A stretch of 35,903 nt of DNA from Methylococcaceae bacterium UBA975 (GCA_002292375.1 DBBV01000014.1:441-36343), one strand, 5' to 3'; shown: positions 7,838 through 15,236, counted from the first letter of the stretch. The notes: generated by a model not told the origin, from the sequence alone. A program made the numbers and translations.

Positions 7838-8446
7838 ATGAAAAGATTTGATGCCAACTTATCGCCTGGCCAATTAAAAGAAAAGATTTTGGATGCTGCA
7901 GATAAGCGGTTTAAAGTGCTTGGTTTTAAAAAAACATCAATGGCTGAAATTGCCAATGATTTAGGTATGTCCACAGCCAATTTATACCGCTACTTTCCCA
8001 GTAAGGTCGATATAGCTGAGGGTTTTGCGATTCGCTGCTTTGTTGAAAAAGAGCAGGGATTGGCGAAGGTGGTAGAAAAGGCCCAGTTATCAGGCATAGA
8101 GAGCCTTAAATCGTTCGCTGTAGCGTTACTGCATTTTAATTATAAACAGCTACAAGATTATCCAGCCATCAACGATATTATCGCTGCGTTATGTGCTGAA
8201 AAGCCCAGCTTGGTTGAGCGAAAAAGAATGGGTGAGCTTGAGTTAATTAAAATAATATTGCAAAAAGGTCAAGAAATAGACGGGTGGGTTTTTGATGATA
8301 TTAACCTGACCGGTCGTGCGATTTTAGCGTCGTGGGTAATGTTCACGACACCGACTTTTATGCAGTTGAATACGTTAGAAGAGTTAGAAGCGCTGCTAGA
8401 AAGCGTAATGGATATAACAATTAATGGCTTGCAGCCAAGGACTTAG
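7838..8446 (+). CDS. TetR-family transcriptional regulator
   Basis: A 202-residue TetR/AcrR regulator. The N-terminal helix-turn-helix lies at about residues 14-60, with TSMAEIANDLGMSTANLYRYFPSK typical of the family split over 33-56; the rest is an all-helical ligand-binding region with no recognisable specificity. It is divergent from the dioxygenase operon, with a strong palindrome in between, so it probably represses (or regulates) that operon and itself. The MMPL fragment starts 3 bases after its stop, suggesting co-transcription. Confidence 0.88.
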   Translation: MKRFDANLSPGQLKEKILDAADKRFKVLGFKKTSMAEIANDLGMSTANLYRYFPSKVDIAEGFAIRCFVEKEQGLAKVVEKAQLSGIESLKSFAVALLHFNYKQLQDYPAINDIIAALCAEKPSLVERKRMGELELIKIILQKGQEIDGWVFDDINLTGRAILASWVMFTTPTFMQLNTLEELEALLESVMDITINGLQPRT

Positions 8447-8449
8447 GGA

Positions 8450-8956
8450 ATGAATCGATTAGAGAGATTTTTTGGTGAATGGGTCATTAAGCACCGGGCC
8501 ATTATTATTTTGTTTAGTGTCATTATTGTGGGTGCTGCTGGTAGCGGATTACGTCACTTAGGATTTGATAACGATTACCGTGCTTTCTTTAACGAGCATA
8601 ACCCTGAGCTCATAGCCTTTAATGAAATTGAAAACACTTATACAAAGTCAGATAACGTTTTCATTGTTATCGCGCCAAAAACAGGTGATGTATTTGCACC
8701 AAAAATATTGGGGTTAATAGAGGAGATGACACAGGATGCCTGGCAAATGCCGTATTCGCGTCGAGTAGATTCATTACAAAATTTCCAAAACACTTATGCG
8801 GAAGATGATGATTTAATCGTCGAAGACCTATACGAAGAGGCGGGTGATTTAAGCGCAGATGATATTAAGCGAATTAAAAAAGTGGCCGAAACGGATCCTT
8901 TATTATTTAATGGTTTTGGACTTTCATTTTCATTTTCATTTTTTCACCTCTTCTAG
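8450..8956 (+). pseudogene. 5' fragment of an MMPL/RND-family transporter
   Basis: The first 154 or so residues match the N-terminus of MMPL-family exporters (about 770-880 residues): one membrane span at 17-34, then the periplasmic FDNDYRAFFNEHNPEL segment. After the LLFN at about 8911 the homology ends and the reading frame runs into a TTTTCA tandem repeat (Phe-Ser repeats) and stops at 8956. All further membrane spans and the second half of the transporter are absent, so the product cannot be a working pump. The gene follows tetR at 3 bases and was probably regulated with it. The break marks the right edge of the catabolic island. Confidence 0.8.
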
Positions 8957-9365
8957 TTAATTTACCCATCCTACAAAACTGAAAAACTGCAAGATTTGTG
9001 AAGTATATATAGGTAAAATAGGCCTGTAAAACACCCCAAGTCATTGATAGAAAAGAATAAAGTAACGTTAAGCCTTATAAGAAAAAGACTATCAGGGTGA
9101 ACGTTCTTTCAGCAAGAAAGGTGATTGAATCAAGCTAACGAACTTAAATCCTTAGTAAAAATTTTGTATCAAGAATTAAGTGCCTTTAGGCAAGTAAAAA
9201 TGGATAGAAAACCTCTTTTTTTGGTGATTATGAAAATATTTAAATAATGTTGAAAAAAGTGAAATTAATTTTTTTTTTAGTGAAAATACCGGCAACTATT
9301 GCCTGATGTAACTGTTTCATTCTTTCCGGTCATAACCGACGAATTGACGCTGACTATGTAAAACA
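8957..9365. other. Gene-free AT-rich junction
   Basis: About 400 bases between the broken MMPL gene and the CDF remnant. I find no convincing gene: short frames only, including one of about 39 codons near 9131-9247 without recognisable features. Long T-runs occur near 9210-9220 and 9270-9280. Composition shifts to higher GC near 9370, so this is likely a recombination junction. Confidence 0.5.
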
Positions 9366-9533
9366 AGGGAGTGCGCGCTAACGGCTCATCTTGTGATGCC
9401 CGCCGGACATCCGGGAGATGCGGCGCTTGAGGCGATAGCTGGCGCGTTGCAACGTGATTTTTCGATTACACATCCTACCTTGCAAATTGAACTTGAAAGT
9501 CACGATCATGGTTGTCACGCAACAATCACTTGA
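9366..9533 (+). pseudogene. 3' tail of a cation-diffusion-facilitator (CzcD-like) transporter
   Basis: An open frame of about 55 codons ending at TGA 9531-9533 reads ALTAHLVMPAG, then GDAALEAIAGAL, FSITHPTLQIE and a final His-rich end. This is the cytoplasmic C-terminal domain of CzcD-type zinc/cadmium/cobalt exporters (ALTAHLV-x-P and FxIxHxTxQIE are conserved). The membrane domain is missing; a stop is found just upstream in frame. It marks the start of the GC-richer segment and indicates that the DNA to its right came as a block from another genome. Confidence 0.75.
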
Positions 9534-9599
9534 TTAAAAAGCCGACGCTGGTGATACAGAGAGTACAATATGGCAAATACATTTTAAAAGGAGAAAATC

Positions 9600-10367
9600 T
9601 TGACTACTGAATCAAACAATCCCCGTGAATTGGCTGTTATGGTGGGTGCTACCGGCGCGTTAGGAAAATTTGTCGCACGTCGGCTGGTGGCTTCAGGCCT
9701 GGATCTGTTGGCTGTCGGACGATCAGAAAAAGAGCTCAAGTCGCTGAGCGAGAGCTCCCCTCATATTCGTTATTGCGTGGCGGACATCAGTGAGGATTCC
9801 TCTATCGAGACAATTGCGCAACACGTGGATAAAACCGTGCGCATGGCCATTCATGCGCCGGGCGTGCCGGTGGCCGGTGGCGTGTTGGAGGCGAGCCCGC
9901 TGGTGTTGGGACAGGCGGTCAACATTAAAGCCGGAGGCATGCTGCGTCTTTTTCGCGCGGTGGAAAGCCACTTGGTGCGTGGCTCGCGGCTCGTTGCCGT
10001 AGGCGGGCATTACGGTTTTGAGCCCACAGCTTATGCTGCAACAGCAGGTGTGGCCAATGCCGCGCTCACTAATTTAATGCGCCAGTTGAGCTGGGCACTG
10101 GGCGACCGCGGCGTTACTGCGCATCTGGTTGCACCCGGCCCGGCAGAAACCGAACGCCTCCACGCCATTGCAACAGCAAATGCAGCAAAGCGGGGGGTGA
10201 CACCTGACGTGGTGCTCGATGAAATCCGTCAGCAGTCAGCTATCCACGCCTTTACTTTGCCGGAGCAAGTAGCATGGGGCATCTGCCTGCTTTTAGCCCC
10301 CGAAGCCGATGCCATGGCCGGCTCGTCCTTGATGCTGGATTCTGGTCGGCGTCACGGTTTGCCGTAA
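9600..10367 (+). CDS. SDR-fold protein with a degenerate active site
   Basis: A 255-residue short-chain dehydrogenase/reductase. The dinucleotide-binding glycine motif is GATGALG (16-22), with an HAPG segment (85-88) in place of NNAG, an N at 108 and the C-terminal AGSSLMLDSG strand. At the catalytic position the YxxxK motif reads Tyr145-Ala-Ala-Thr-Ala149, so the essential lysine is replaced, and the usual serine is also unclear. It may not be a standard oxidoreductase. The start is TTG at 9600, preceded by AGGAG at good spacing. The tautomerase gene follows 19 bases later, so they form an operon. Composition is GC-richer than the catabolic island. Confidence 0.85.
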   Translation: MTTESNNPRELAVMVGATGALGKFVARRLVASGLDLLAVGRSEKELKSLSESSPHIRYCVADISEDSSIETIAQHVDKTVRMAIHAPGVPVAGGVLEASPLVLGQAVNIKAGGMLRLFRAVESHLVRGSRLVAVGGHYGFEPTAYAATAGVANAALTNLMRQLSWALGDRGVTAHLVAPGPAETERLHAIATANAAKRGVTPDVVLDEIRQQSAIHAFTLPEQVAWGICLLLAPEADAMAGSSLMLDSGRRHGLP

Positions 10368-10386
10368 AAATTTCAAGGAGATCAGT

Positions 10387-10830
10387 ATGCCTGTTGCTCA
10401 TATCAACGTATTGCAGGGCCATTCGAAAGACGTTTTAAAACGTGTGATTCGTGATGTTTCAACGGTCATGGTCGAGGTGCTCGCGGCACCCAAAGATCGG
10501 TTGGAGATCTGGGTTACCGAGATTGATCCTGATCTTTGGGGTATCGCGGGCGAGCCTGCCAGTGAGGTTTTAAAAACCCGGCCGCGTGGCCAGGTTGAGA
10601 TGCCGTATATCGAAATGGTCCTGATGGAAGGGCGCAGCCTGGCGCAGCATCATCAATTGATTGTTGCCGTGACGGATGTGATTGAAAAAAACTTGGGCAC
10701 AGAACGAAATCGTATCCGGGTGCATATTGCCAACTGCACGCCGGATCACTGGGGCATTGGCGGCATTCCTGCTGCGATCAGCAGAAAAGCAGAAATCGAA
10801 GCGCGTAAGATCGAAATGGGTGGTGCTTAA
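10387..10830 (+). CDS. Fused two-domain 4-oxalocrotonate tautomerase family protein
   Basis: A 147-residue protein made of two tandem tautomerase units. Unit 1 begins Met-Pro2 and unit 2 begins at Pro73 (MPYIEMVLMEGR); each ends with the same WGI-x-G-x-PA motif (51-58 and 122-129). Known tautomerases use the N-terminal proline exposed after Met removal as catalytic base, so Pro2 is the probable active residue; Pro73 is internal and probably inactive. Length is like cis-3-chloroacrylate dehalogenase and fused 4-OTs (about 130-150). The gene lies between the SDR (19 bases) and the metallo-beta-lactamase gene (19 bases), in a probable operon. Substrate unknown. Confidence 0.85.
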   Translation: MPVAHINVLQGHSKDVLKRVIRDVSTVMVEVLAAPKDRLEIWVTEIDPDLWGIAGEPASEVLKTRPRGQVEMPYIEMVLMEGRSLAQHHQLIVAVTDVIEKNLGTERNRIRVHIANCTPDHWGIGGIPAAISRKAEIEARKIEMGGA

Positions 10831-10849
10831 CCATTTGTGAAGGGAGTCG

Positions 10850-11683
10850 ATGAAACTTTCATTCCATGGCGCGGCGCGCGGTGTTACTGGCTCTTGCTAT
10901 CTTGTTGAGAGTGCAGGCAAGCGACTCCTCATTGATTGCGGTTTATATCAGGGCGGTCGTGAATTAAGCGAGGAAAATGTAGCGCCCTTCGGCTTTGACG
11001 CCGCGGCGATTGATTTTGTTTTGCTCACCCATGCGCACCTTGATCATTGCGGCAGGCTGCCTTTGCTCGCCAAGCGCGGGTTTCACGGTGAAATCATTAC
11101 CACCGCCGCGAGCCGCGAACTGGCGAAAGTGGTGATGCTCGATTCTGCCCATCTGCAAGAAGAAGATGCGCGTTGGCAATCCCGCAAACTCATGCGCCAA
11201 AACAAAGACAAGGGAGAGTTGCCGCAGCCACTGTATACCCAGCTTGATACCCTCAATTGTCTGGATTATTTCGGCCGCACAGCGCATTACAACCAGCCCA
11301 TGGTCATCGCACAAGGCATCACCGCCACTTTCCTTGATGCGGGCCATATCCTGGGTTCGGCCAGTATTCATTTGCAGATTGAGGATGAGGGCGAAAAACG
11401 CAGCATTGTTTTTTCTGGCGACATTGGCAACGCAAAGCGGCCGATATTGCGCGACCCCACGCCGCCGCCCATCAGTGATGTGGTGGTTATGGAAACAACC
11501 TATGGCGACCGGCTGCACAAACCACTTGAGCCCTCTATCGAAGAACTTTATCAAGCCATTGAAGAGACTTTCCGCCGTGGCGGCAATGTCGTTATTCCGA
11601 CCTTTGCATTAGAGCGCGCGCAAGAGATTCTTTTTTATTTGCGTGCCGGCGTTGAAAGCGGCCGGTTACGGCACAGGGTATAG
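10850..11683 (+). pseudogene. 3'-truncated metallo-beta-lactamase-fold RNase-like gene (Ysh1/CPSF type)
   Basis: The first 270 or so residues match MBL-fold proteins of the beta-CASP/RMMBL type: THAHLDHCGRLP (metal ligands His61, His63, Asp65, His66), DAGHILGSAS, FSGDIGN and METTYGD, and the start of the beta-CASP domain. Family members are about 450 residues long; this frame ends at 277 with a short foreign tail after SGRL. The RMMBL domain and the last metal ligands are missing. An IS91-family transposase tail lies just downstream, so transposition is the likely cause of the truncation. It may still be transcribed with the SDR/tautomerase pair. Confidence 0.8.
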
Positions 11684-11892
11684 GTAGGATTAATACCCCC
11701 GTCATCTTCCCAATCTACAATAAAAAACAGGCTATTAGCAATCGCCAAGTTATTATCAACCCATTAGCGGTACCATTATTAAGCACAAATCAATAATGCG
11801 CCGACCTTTTTAGCGTTTTGCGCATTCCGACCCGCACCCTATCCTGCCAGCCTCATCCTTGAGTAGCACCTATCATCCTCTCCCTTGCTTCC
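11684..11892. other. Probable terminal region of the IS91-family remnant
   Basis: About 200 bases between the broken MBL gene and the transposase stop. No gene is seen. It contains a short near-palindrome AGCGTTTTGCGC near 11812-11823. IS91-like elements carry non-coding terminal regions beside the transposase gene; which end this is, and its exact boundary, cannot be fixed by eye. Confidence 0.35.
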
Positions 11893-12135
11893 CTAATCGA
11901 ACAAGCTCTCTTGTGGCGGGGCGCGGGGCTCTGCTAATTGATTCACTGCTACAGCGGCCCCGGACTTCGCATCCAGGTGAGCTAAAATCTTACTGATGAT
12001 CGATGGGTTTTCAATACAAGCAATAATGCGCACCGCGCCACCACAGCAGCTACAGATAGTCACATCAATATTGAATACGCGCTTAAGCCGCTCGGCAAAG
12101 AGAGCGCCGGGTGATTTGTGTGGCGACGATGGGCG
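11893..12135 (-). pseudogene. C-terminal remnant of an IS91-family transposase
   Basis: Read on the minus strand, 80 codons end in SLFD-stop (11893-11895) and contain ERLKRVFNID, CSCCGGAVRIIACIENP and ISKILAHLD, then a Pro-rich end RAPPQ. The zinc-ribbon-like CxxCGG plus the IIACIE strand is characteristic of the C-terminus of IS91-like rolling-circle transposases. An in-frame stop precedes it at 12136-12138 and no catalytic tyrosine region is seen, so this is a dead remnant. It explains the truncation of the MBL gene and the mobility of the block. Confidence 0.75.
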
Positions 12136-12635
12136 TCAAGTGGGAAATTTACGGGTGCCCTTGGTCTGCATGGAATGGCGACAAGGCGACGATTGCGACG
12201 GGTGGTTTCCGAAGTTTTTATTTATTTTGCAGGGCAGGTCAATGCATGGCTTTTTGAGTTGCCGTTTTCTTCTGCAGTGCTGATCAACTATTGCAGTAGT
12301 GACTTTCCATATTATTTAGGAGTTACTTTATTTTTTACTCTTCAATATTCATTAAATATTTTATATATGTTCTTTATATCTATTTATTACTCATTAATTT
12401 TAAAAAAGAAGAAAACAACTAAAAGCTAAGAACACATAAAAACAACTAAAGATACCATAAGGGATAACAAAGAATAACAAGAAAGACCAAAAGGGAAAGC
12501 AAACCGCAGATGCAAACAAAAAGGAGCAAACACCTAGGGCTCCCTAAGGAATGCAAATGATGACAATGCGCACACCCTTGGGGATGAATAAGTTTCATTG
12601 ATATGTCATCAATAAAATCATTCATGTAACGCCCC
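12136..12635. other. Gene-free region between IS remnant and tandem repeats
   Basis: About 500 bases with no convincing gene. A plus-strand frame of about 100 codons (12118-12429) exists, but it overlaps the IS remnant and ends in an AT-rich, Lys-rich tail with no ribosome site. From about 12400 to 12530 the plus strand is strongly purine-rich (A-rich), which can favour open frames by chance. Confidence 0.4.
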
Positions 12636-12820
12636 CATGTTTCCCCTTTGATACTACATTGAGTCCCTGCAGGAAAACCCCGAGTAGTCTCAGCGTGAAA
12701 CCCACATGTTTCCCCCCATGCTTACTACAGTGAGGCCCCGCAGGAAAAGCCAGAGTAGTCTCAGCGTGAAGCCCCGCGTGGTCCCAGATGGAAACCCCGA
12801 TTGGTCTCCGGTGCGGCCCC
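12636..12820. repeat. 69-bp tandem repeat, two copies plus a degenerate third
   Basis: Copy 1 starts at 12636 and copy 2 at 12705, both beginning CATGTTTCCCC and sharing a TACTACA-x-TGAG segment, a GCAGGAAAA core and AGTAGTCTCAGCGTGAA. A third, shorter and more diverged copy follows to about 12820 (GTCCCAGATGGAAACCCC). The plus-strand frame reads similar peptides in each copy (KTPSSLSVKP and KSQSSLSVKP), but there is no ribosome site and I do not call a gene. Confidence 0.7.
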
Positions 12821-13036
12821 AGAGAAAGCTAAATAAACTCCCCAAGGAAATCGACGCAATCGACGCCTCGTCGCCACCCCATATGGTCTAAAGGATCTCA
12901 GCCTCTCTCCACTGCGTCAGGGTCGTCGGGTCGTCAGGGGTGAGGATGGATTATTCCCAAAAAAAATAGGAAAAGATCAACCCACACTCATCCACCGTGA
13001 TTTTCATCAGTAGACAAGCGTGGGGCAGGTGGTTTA

Positions 13037-13243
13037 TTACAAGCTCAGCTGCTTGCGTTTAGTGGTGAGATAATCCATCAAGAAATCCTGCAGGGTGCCC
13101 TCGGGGTAATTATCGAATTCAGAATCCAGCACGGCGATGGCTAACATCTCGAAATGCTCATACTGTTCCTGAGGCGATTGCGAAGGGAGTGCGTTGGAGT
13201 GTTTATCGATGTAAGCGGCTACTTCTTCAAGTGTGCGGCTCAT
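13037..13243 (-). CDS. Small acidic protein, third gene of a mini-operon
   Basis: A 68-residue acidic, mostly helical protein (EEVAAYIDKH, FEMLAIAVLD, LQDFLMDYL) with no family I recognise. Its ATG overlaps the stop of the upstream 54-residue gene in an ATGA arrangement (13240-13243), which argues for translational coupling and for both being real. The downstream DNA has a possible hairpin with a T-rich tail near 12955-13030. Its location beside IS remnants and its size suggest an accessory (plasmid, phage or integrative element) origin. Function unknown. Confidence 0.6.
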   Translation of the reverse strand: MSRTLEEVAAYIDKHSNALPSQSPQEQYEHFEMLAIAVLDSEFDNYPEGTLQDFLMDYLTTKRKQLSL

Positions 13244-13404
13244 AGAAATAAATCGTCCGAGTCAGGAATTTCCAGAGGCTCGTTCGAAGGGTCGATGATA
13301 AGGTTATCCATTGCTTCGATGAGGTTTTTCTGTTGTGAGATGTGATCGAAGTTGATGTGGAGGTCATAGGTGTTTTGATGATAGAAATCGTTTGTATAGT
13401 TCAT
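13240..13404 (-). CDS. Very small acidic protein, middle gene of a mini-operon
   Basis: A 54-residue frame starting at ATG 13404 with AAGGA about 10 bases upstream. The product is acidic and has an Asp-rich end (IPDSDDLFL). Both ends overlap neighbours by ATGA: its start overlaps the stop of the 57-residue membrane peptide gene (13401-13404) and its stop overlaps the start of the 68-residue gene (13240-13243). This tight packing is the main evidence that it is expressed. No known family. Confidence 0.55.
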   Translation of the reverse strand: MNYTNDFYHQNTYDLHINFDHISQQKNLIEAMDNLIIDPSNEPLEIPDSDDLFL

Positions 13405-13574
13405 GGTAATTTGTCCTTTATTAGTGGATAGATAATGTAAATAGCTGCTAGCGTGGCTATGGTTTGCACGGGGTAGATATAGAGAAATAGGCCAACAAGC
13501 CCTGCCGCAAAAACAGGTAAGTACCTGAAAGAAAGGCCGGTGATGATTAAGCCGAAAAGAACCATTAAGATCAT
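13401..13574 (-). CDS. Small two-span membrane peptide, first gene of a mini-operon
   Basis: A 57-residue frame with ATG at 13574 and a good CAGGAG 5-6 bases upstream. Two hydrophobic spans, about residues 3-16 and 20-50 (possibly divided near 34-36), end in a short basic tail (IKDKLP). Its stop overlaps the next start (ATGA). It was missed by length-limited gene calling. No family recognised; possible roles such as a holin-like, plasmid or conjugation-associated peptide are guesses. Confidence 0.55.
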   Translation of the reverse strand: MILMVLFGLIITGLSFRYLPVFAAGLVGLFLYIYPVQTIATLAAIYIIYPLIKDKLP

Positions 13575-13845
13575 GTTGTCTCCTGAGTTGCCTTGTAGTT
13601 AAAGGGGTGGGGGAGACGCATTTGTTCTAACGGTGGTGCTTAGGTGTTCGGTCGGTAAAAGGTCGGTTGACCTGTATGAGTGGTAGTGAGGTTTTGTTGG
13701 AAGCCTTTGTATGTAAGGGCTGTGGAGGTTTATGGATTACAGGACCCTAAGACTTAAAGAACCTGAGTGCAGTTTTAAATGAGAGCGATAGAAAGCACCG
13801 TTAGGCAGTGCGGATGGGTGGAGTGTTGTTACGGTGAGTGTATGG

Positions 13846-14307
13846 CTACTGGCCAGTTGTTGGTGACATGACTAACTTTTGTAGTTTCTTAATGAGAGCC
13901 TTAAATGATTTTGCATCAATACATTGATGAAACCGTTTCAGTTCCCCTATTGGTTTAACGAAGCCCTCATTACGAAGGGCGGCCATAAGAAAAGCCGGTG
14001 TATTGACAGACTTACCCTTAAAGAGAGGTTGAAGTGCAACGGAGGTAAGGCGAGAGGGATCCGGTTGAGAAAGCAAAATGTGCTCAATGCCAGTCATAGC
14101 GATTGATTCATCGCTGAAATAACCACCGCCTGTATTTGATGTGATGCGGATATGGAGTGCCTTTTTATTATCTAAGCTGAGCTCATAGCCTATCTTGCCG
14201 TTGCCGGATAAGGCCTGACAAGATGATGTCTTTATGATGTGAAGGGAACTAACTGAAGTAGGGTTGTCTTGCTGATCCTTGTCGGAACTGTTTTGTGTTT
14301 TAGTCAT
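13846..14307 (-). CDS. Unrecognised 153-residue accessory protein
   Basis: A 153-residue protein with GGAG 8 bases before the ATG, a Gln/Ser-rich start, a central SCQALSGNGKIGYEL and TGGGYFSDE region, and a C-terminal helical part ending in a basic LIKKLQKL. There is no signal peptide or membrane span. I cannot name the family; from memory similar proteins with SC-x-x-LSG and GGGFFS occur on plasmids and integrative elements, but this is unverified. It is on the same strand as the three small genes 270 bases downstream and could share their transcript. Confidence 0.65.
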   Translation of the reverse strand: MTKTQNSSDKDQQDNPTSVSSLHIIKTSSCQALSGNGKIGYELSLDNKKALHIRITSNTGGGYFSDESIAMTGIEHILLSQPDPSRLTSVALQPLFKGKSVNTPAFLMAALRNEGFVKPIGELKRFHQCIDAKSFKALIKKLQKLVMSPTTGQ

Positions 14308-14523
14308 AGTAATTTCTCCTATAGTTTTAATAATGGTGTGTGGTGCAGAACTGAAATTGTGAATACGACACGCACGGTAAAGCGCCCAAAGGATGCCGTG
14401 TGGGTCGCTGATGCGGGTTGTTTAGTTGAGGGTTAGTGGAAGCGCTTAGGTGATTGGTTCTTCATATAAGATACCGTTATTTACGCAAGACTATTTCCTG
14501 TTAGGGATGAGTTATATGTATAA

Positions 14524-14604
14524 AAAACACTCGTACAAGAAGAGGTTAATGCCACCATGCAAAACAGAACCACACTGATTGTTGCCTACTGCTTAGCCAC
14601 TGTA
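14524..14604 (+). pseudogene. ABC-transporter ATPase fragment, copy A
   Basis: Frame 14524-14604 reads TLVQEEV-NATMQNRTTLIVAYCLATV (26 codons, shown in two parts), the stretch just before and across the H-loop of an MsbA/LapB-type ABC ATPase. The switch histidine-arginine has become Tyr-Cys, so this copy is degenerate. Bases 14564-14604 match 16527-16567 at 36 of 41 positions. No other part of the transporter is seen upstream. Confidence 0.6.
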
Positions 14605-14672
14605 AGGGTTAGTCTTATACCTTCATATATTAAGATACTTAGCTCTCGCAGGGGAGCTTGACGATTACATTA

Positions 14673-14701
14673 CTGACAACTGTGGGGTGCATTGTTATTA
14701 T
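14673..14701 (+). promoter_or_regulatory. Sigma-70-like promoter of the TerB module
   Basis: CTGACA (14673-14678; five of six to TTGACA) and TATTAT (14696-14701; five of six to TATAAT) are separated by 17 bases and lie about 50 bases upstream of the first gene of the module at 14755. This is a reasonable housekeeping promoter by eye. Confidence 0.5.
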
Positions 14702-14754
14702 AAATTAGGCTAAAGTATTGCCTTTCAATAGAAATGAAATCAGGGATAATTATC

Positions 14755-15228
14755 ATGAGAGTAACAGGGGTTAACACAAAAACAGGCGAAACGTTTGAAA
14801 CTGAAGCTAATGACATTAGTGATAGCTTTATTAAATCTATGGCTGCTTTTGAAATATCTGAAACAGGAGTTAAGAGATTAATTGATAACCTCAATATTTC
14901 AGCCGATGCAAAATTAGCACTACATGCTGTGACAAATATAACTATAAAAGCGGGTGAGCTTGTTCTGAAAATAGGTCGGAAGATTATAGATTTTATATGT
15001 ACGGTATTTAACGAATTCCCCAATGCTTCTTTTGGAATGATTTTTGGGTTGATAATGGGTGCTCTCATTTCGGCTATCCCAATTATTGGAGCTGTTTTTT
15101 CGCCTATCGTGATGCCTATAGTTTTGGCATTAGGTATTACTATTGGAATGAAGGAGGATCTCAAGGACAAGGCGTTGGCTAGAAAAATAGCTGAAATCAA
15201 CTCAAGTTTTTCACCACTAAGTAGTTAA
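14755..15228 (+). CDS. Hydrophobic-hairpin protein, first gene of TerB module
   Basis: A 157-residue protein of unknown family. Residues 1-85 are soluble and partly helical; about 88-131 form a long glycine/isoleucine/proline-rich hydrophobic segment (FGMIFGLIMGALISAIP onwards) able to form a membrane hairpin; the last 25 residues are charged. I chose ATG 14755 because AGGGA lies 8-9 bases before it, whereas the ATG seven codons earlier has no ribosome site. The TerB-like gene follows after 8 bases with AAAGG before its start, so the two are co-translated. Partner role at the membrane is an inference. Confidence 0.65.
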   Translation: MRVTGVNTKTGETFETEANDISDSFIKSMAAFEISETGVKRLIDNLNISADAKLALHAVTNITIKAGELVLKIGRKIIDFICTVFNEFPNASFGMIFGLIMGALISAIPIIGAVFSPIVMPIVLALGITIGMKEDLKDKALARKIAEINSSFSPLSS

Positions 15229-15236
15229 AGGTAAAC

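Noticed and set aside
9131..9247. Short frame (about 39 codons) in the junction after MMPL
   Set aside because: No ribosome site at a plausible start and no recognisable motif.
12118..12429. 103-codon plus-strand frame
   Set aside because: It runs antisense over the IS91 remnant and into A/T-rich DNA with a Lys-run end; no start signal.
12636..12820. CRISPR array
   Set aside because: Repeats are directly adjacent, about 69 bases long and diverged, without constant repeats and unique spacers, and no cas genes occur.
12706..12891. 61-codon frame across the 69-bp repeats
   Set aside because: No ribosome site, low complexity, and the frame arises from the repeats themselves.
14670..15200. Long minus-strand frame opposite the hydrophobic-hairpin gene
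   Set aside because: Antisense shadow: the plus-strand gene has promoter, ribosome site and coupled partner, this frame has none.
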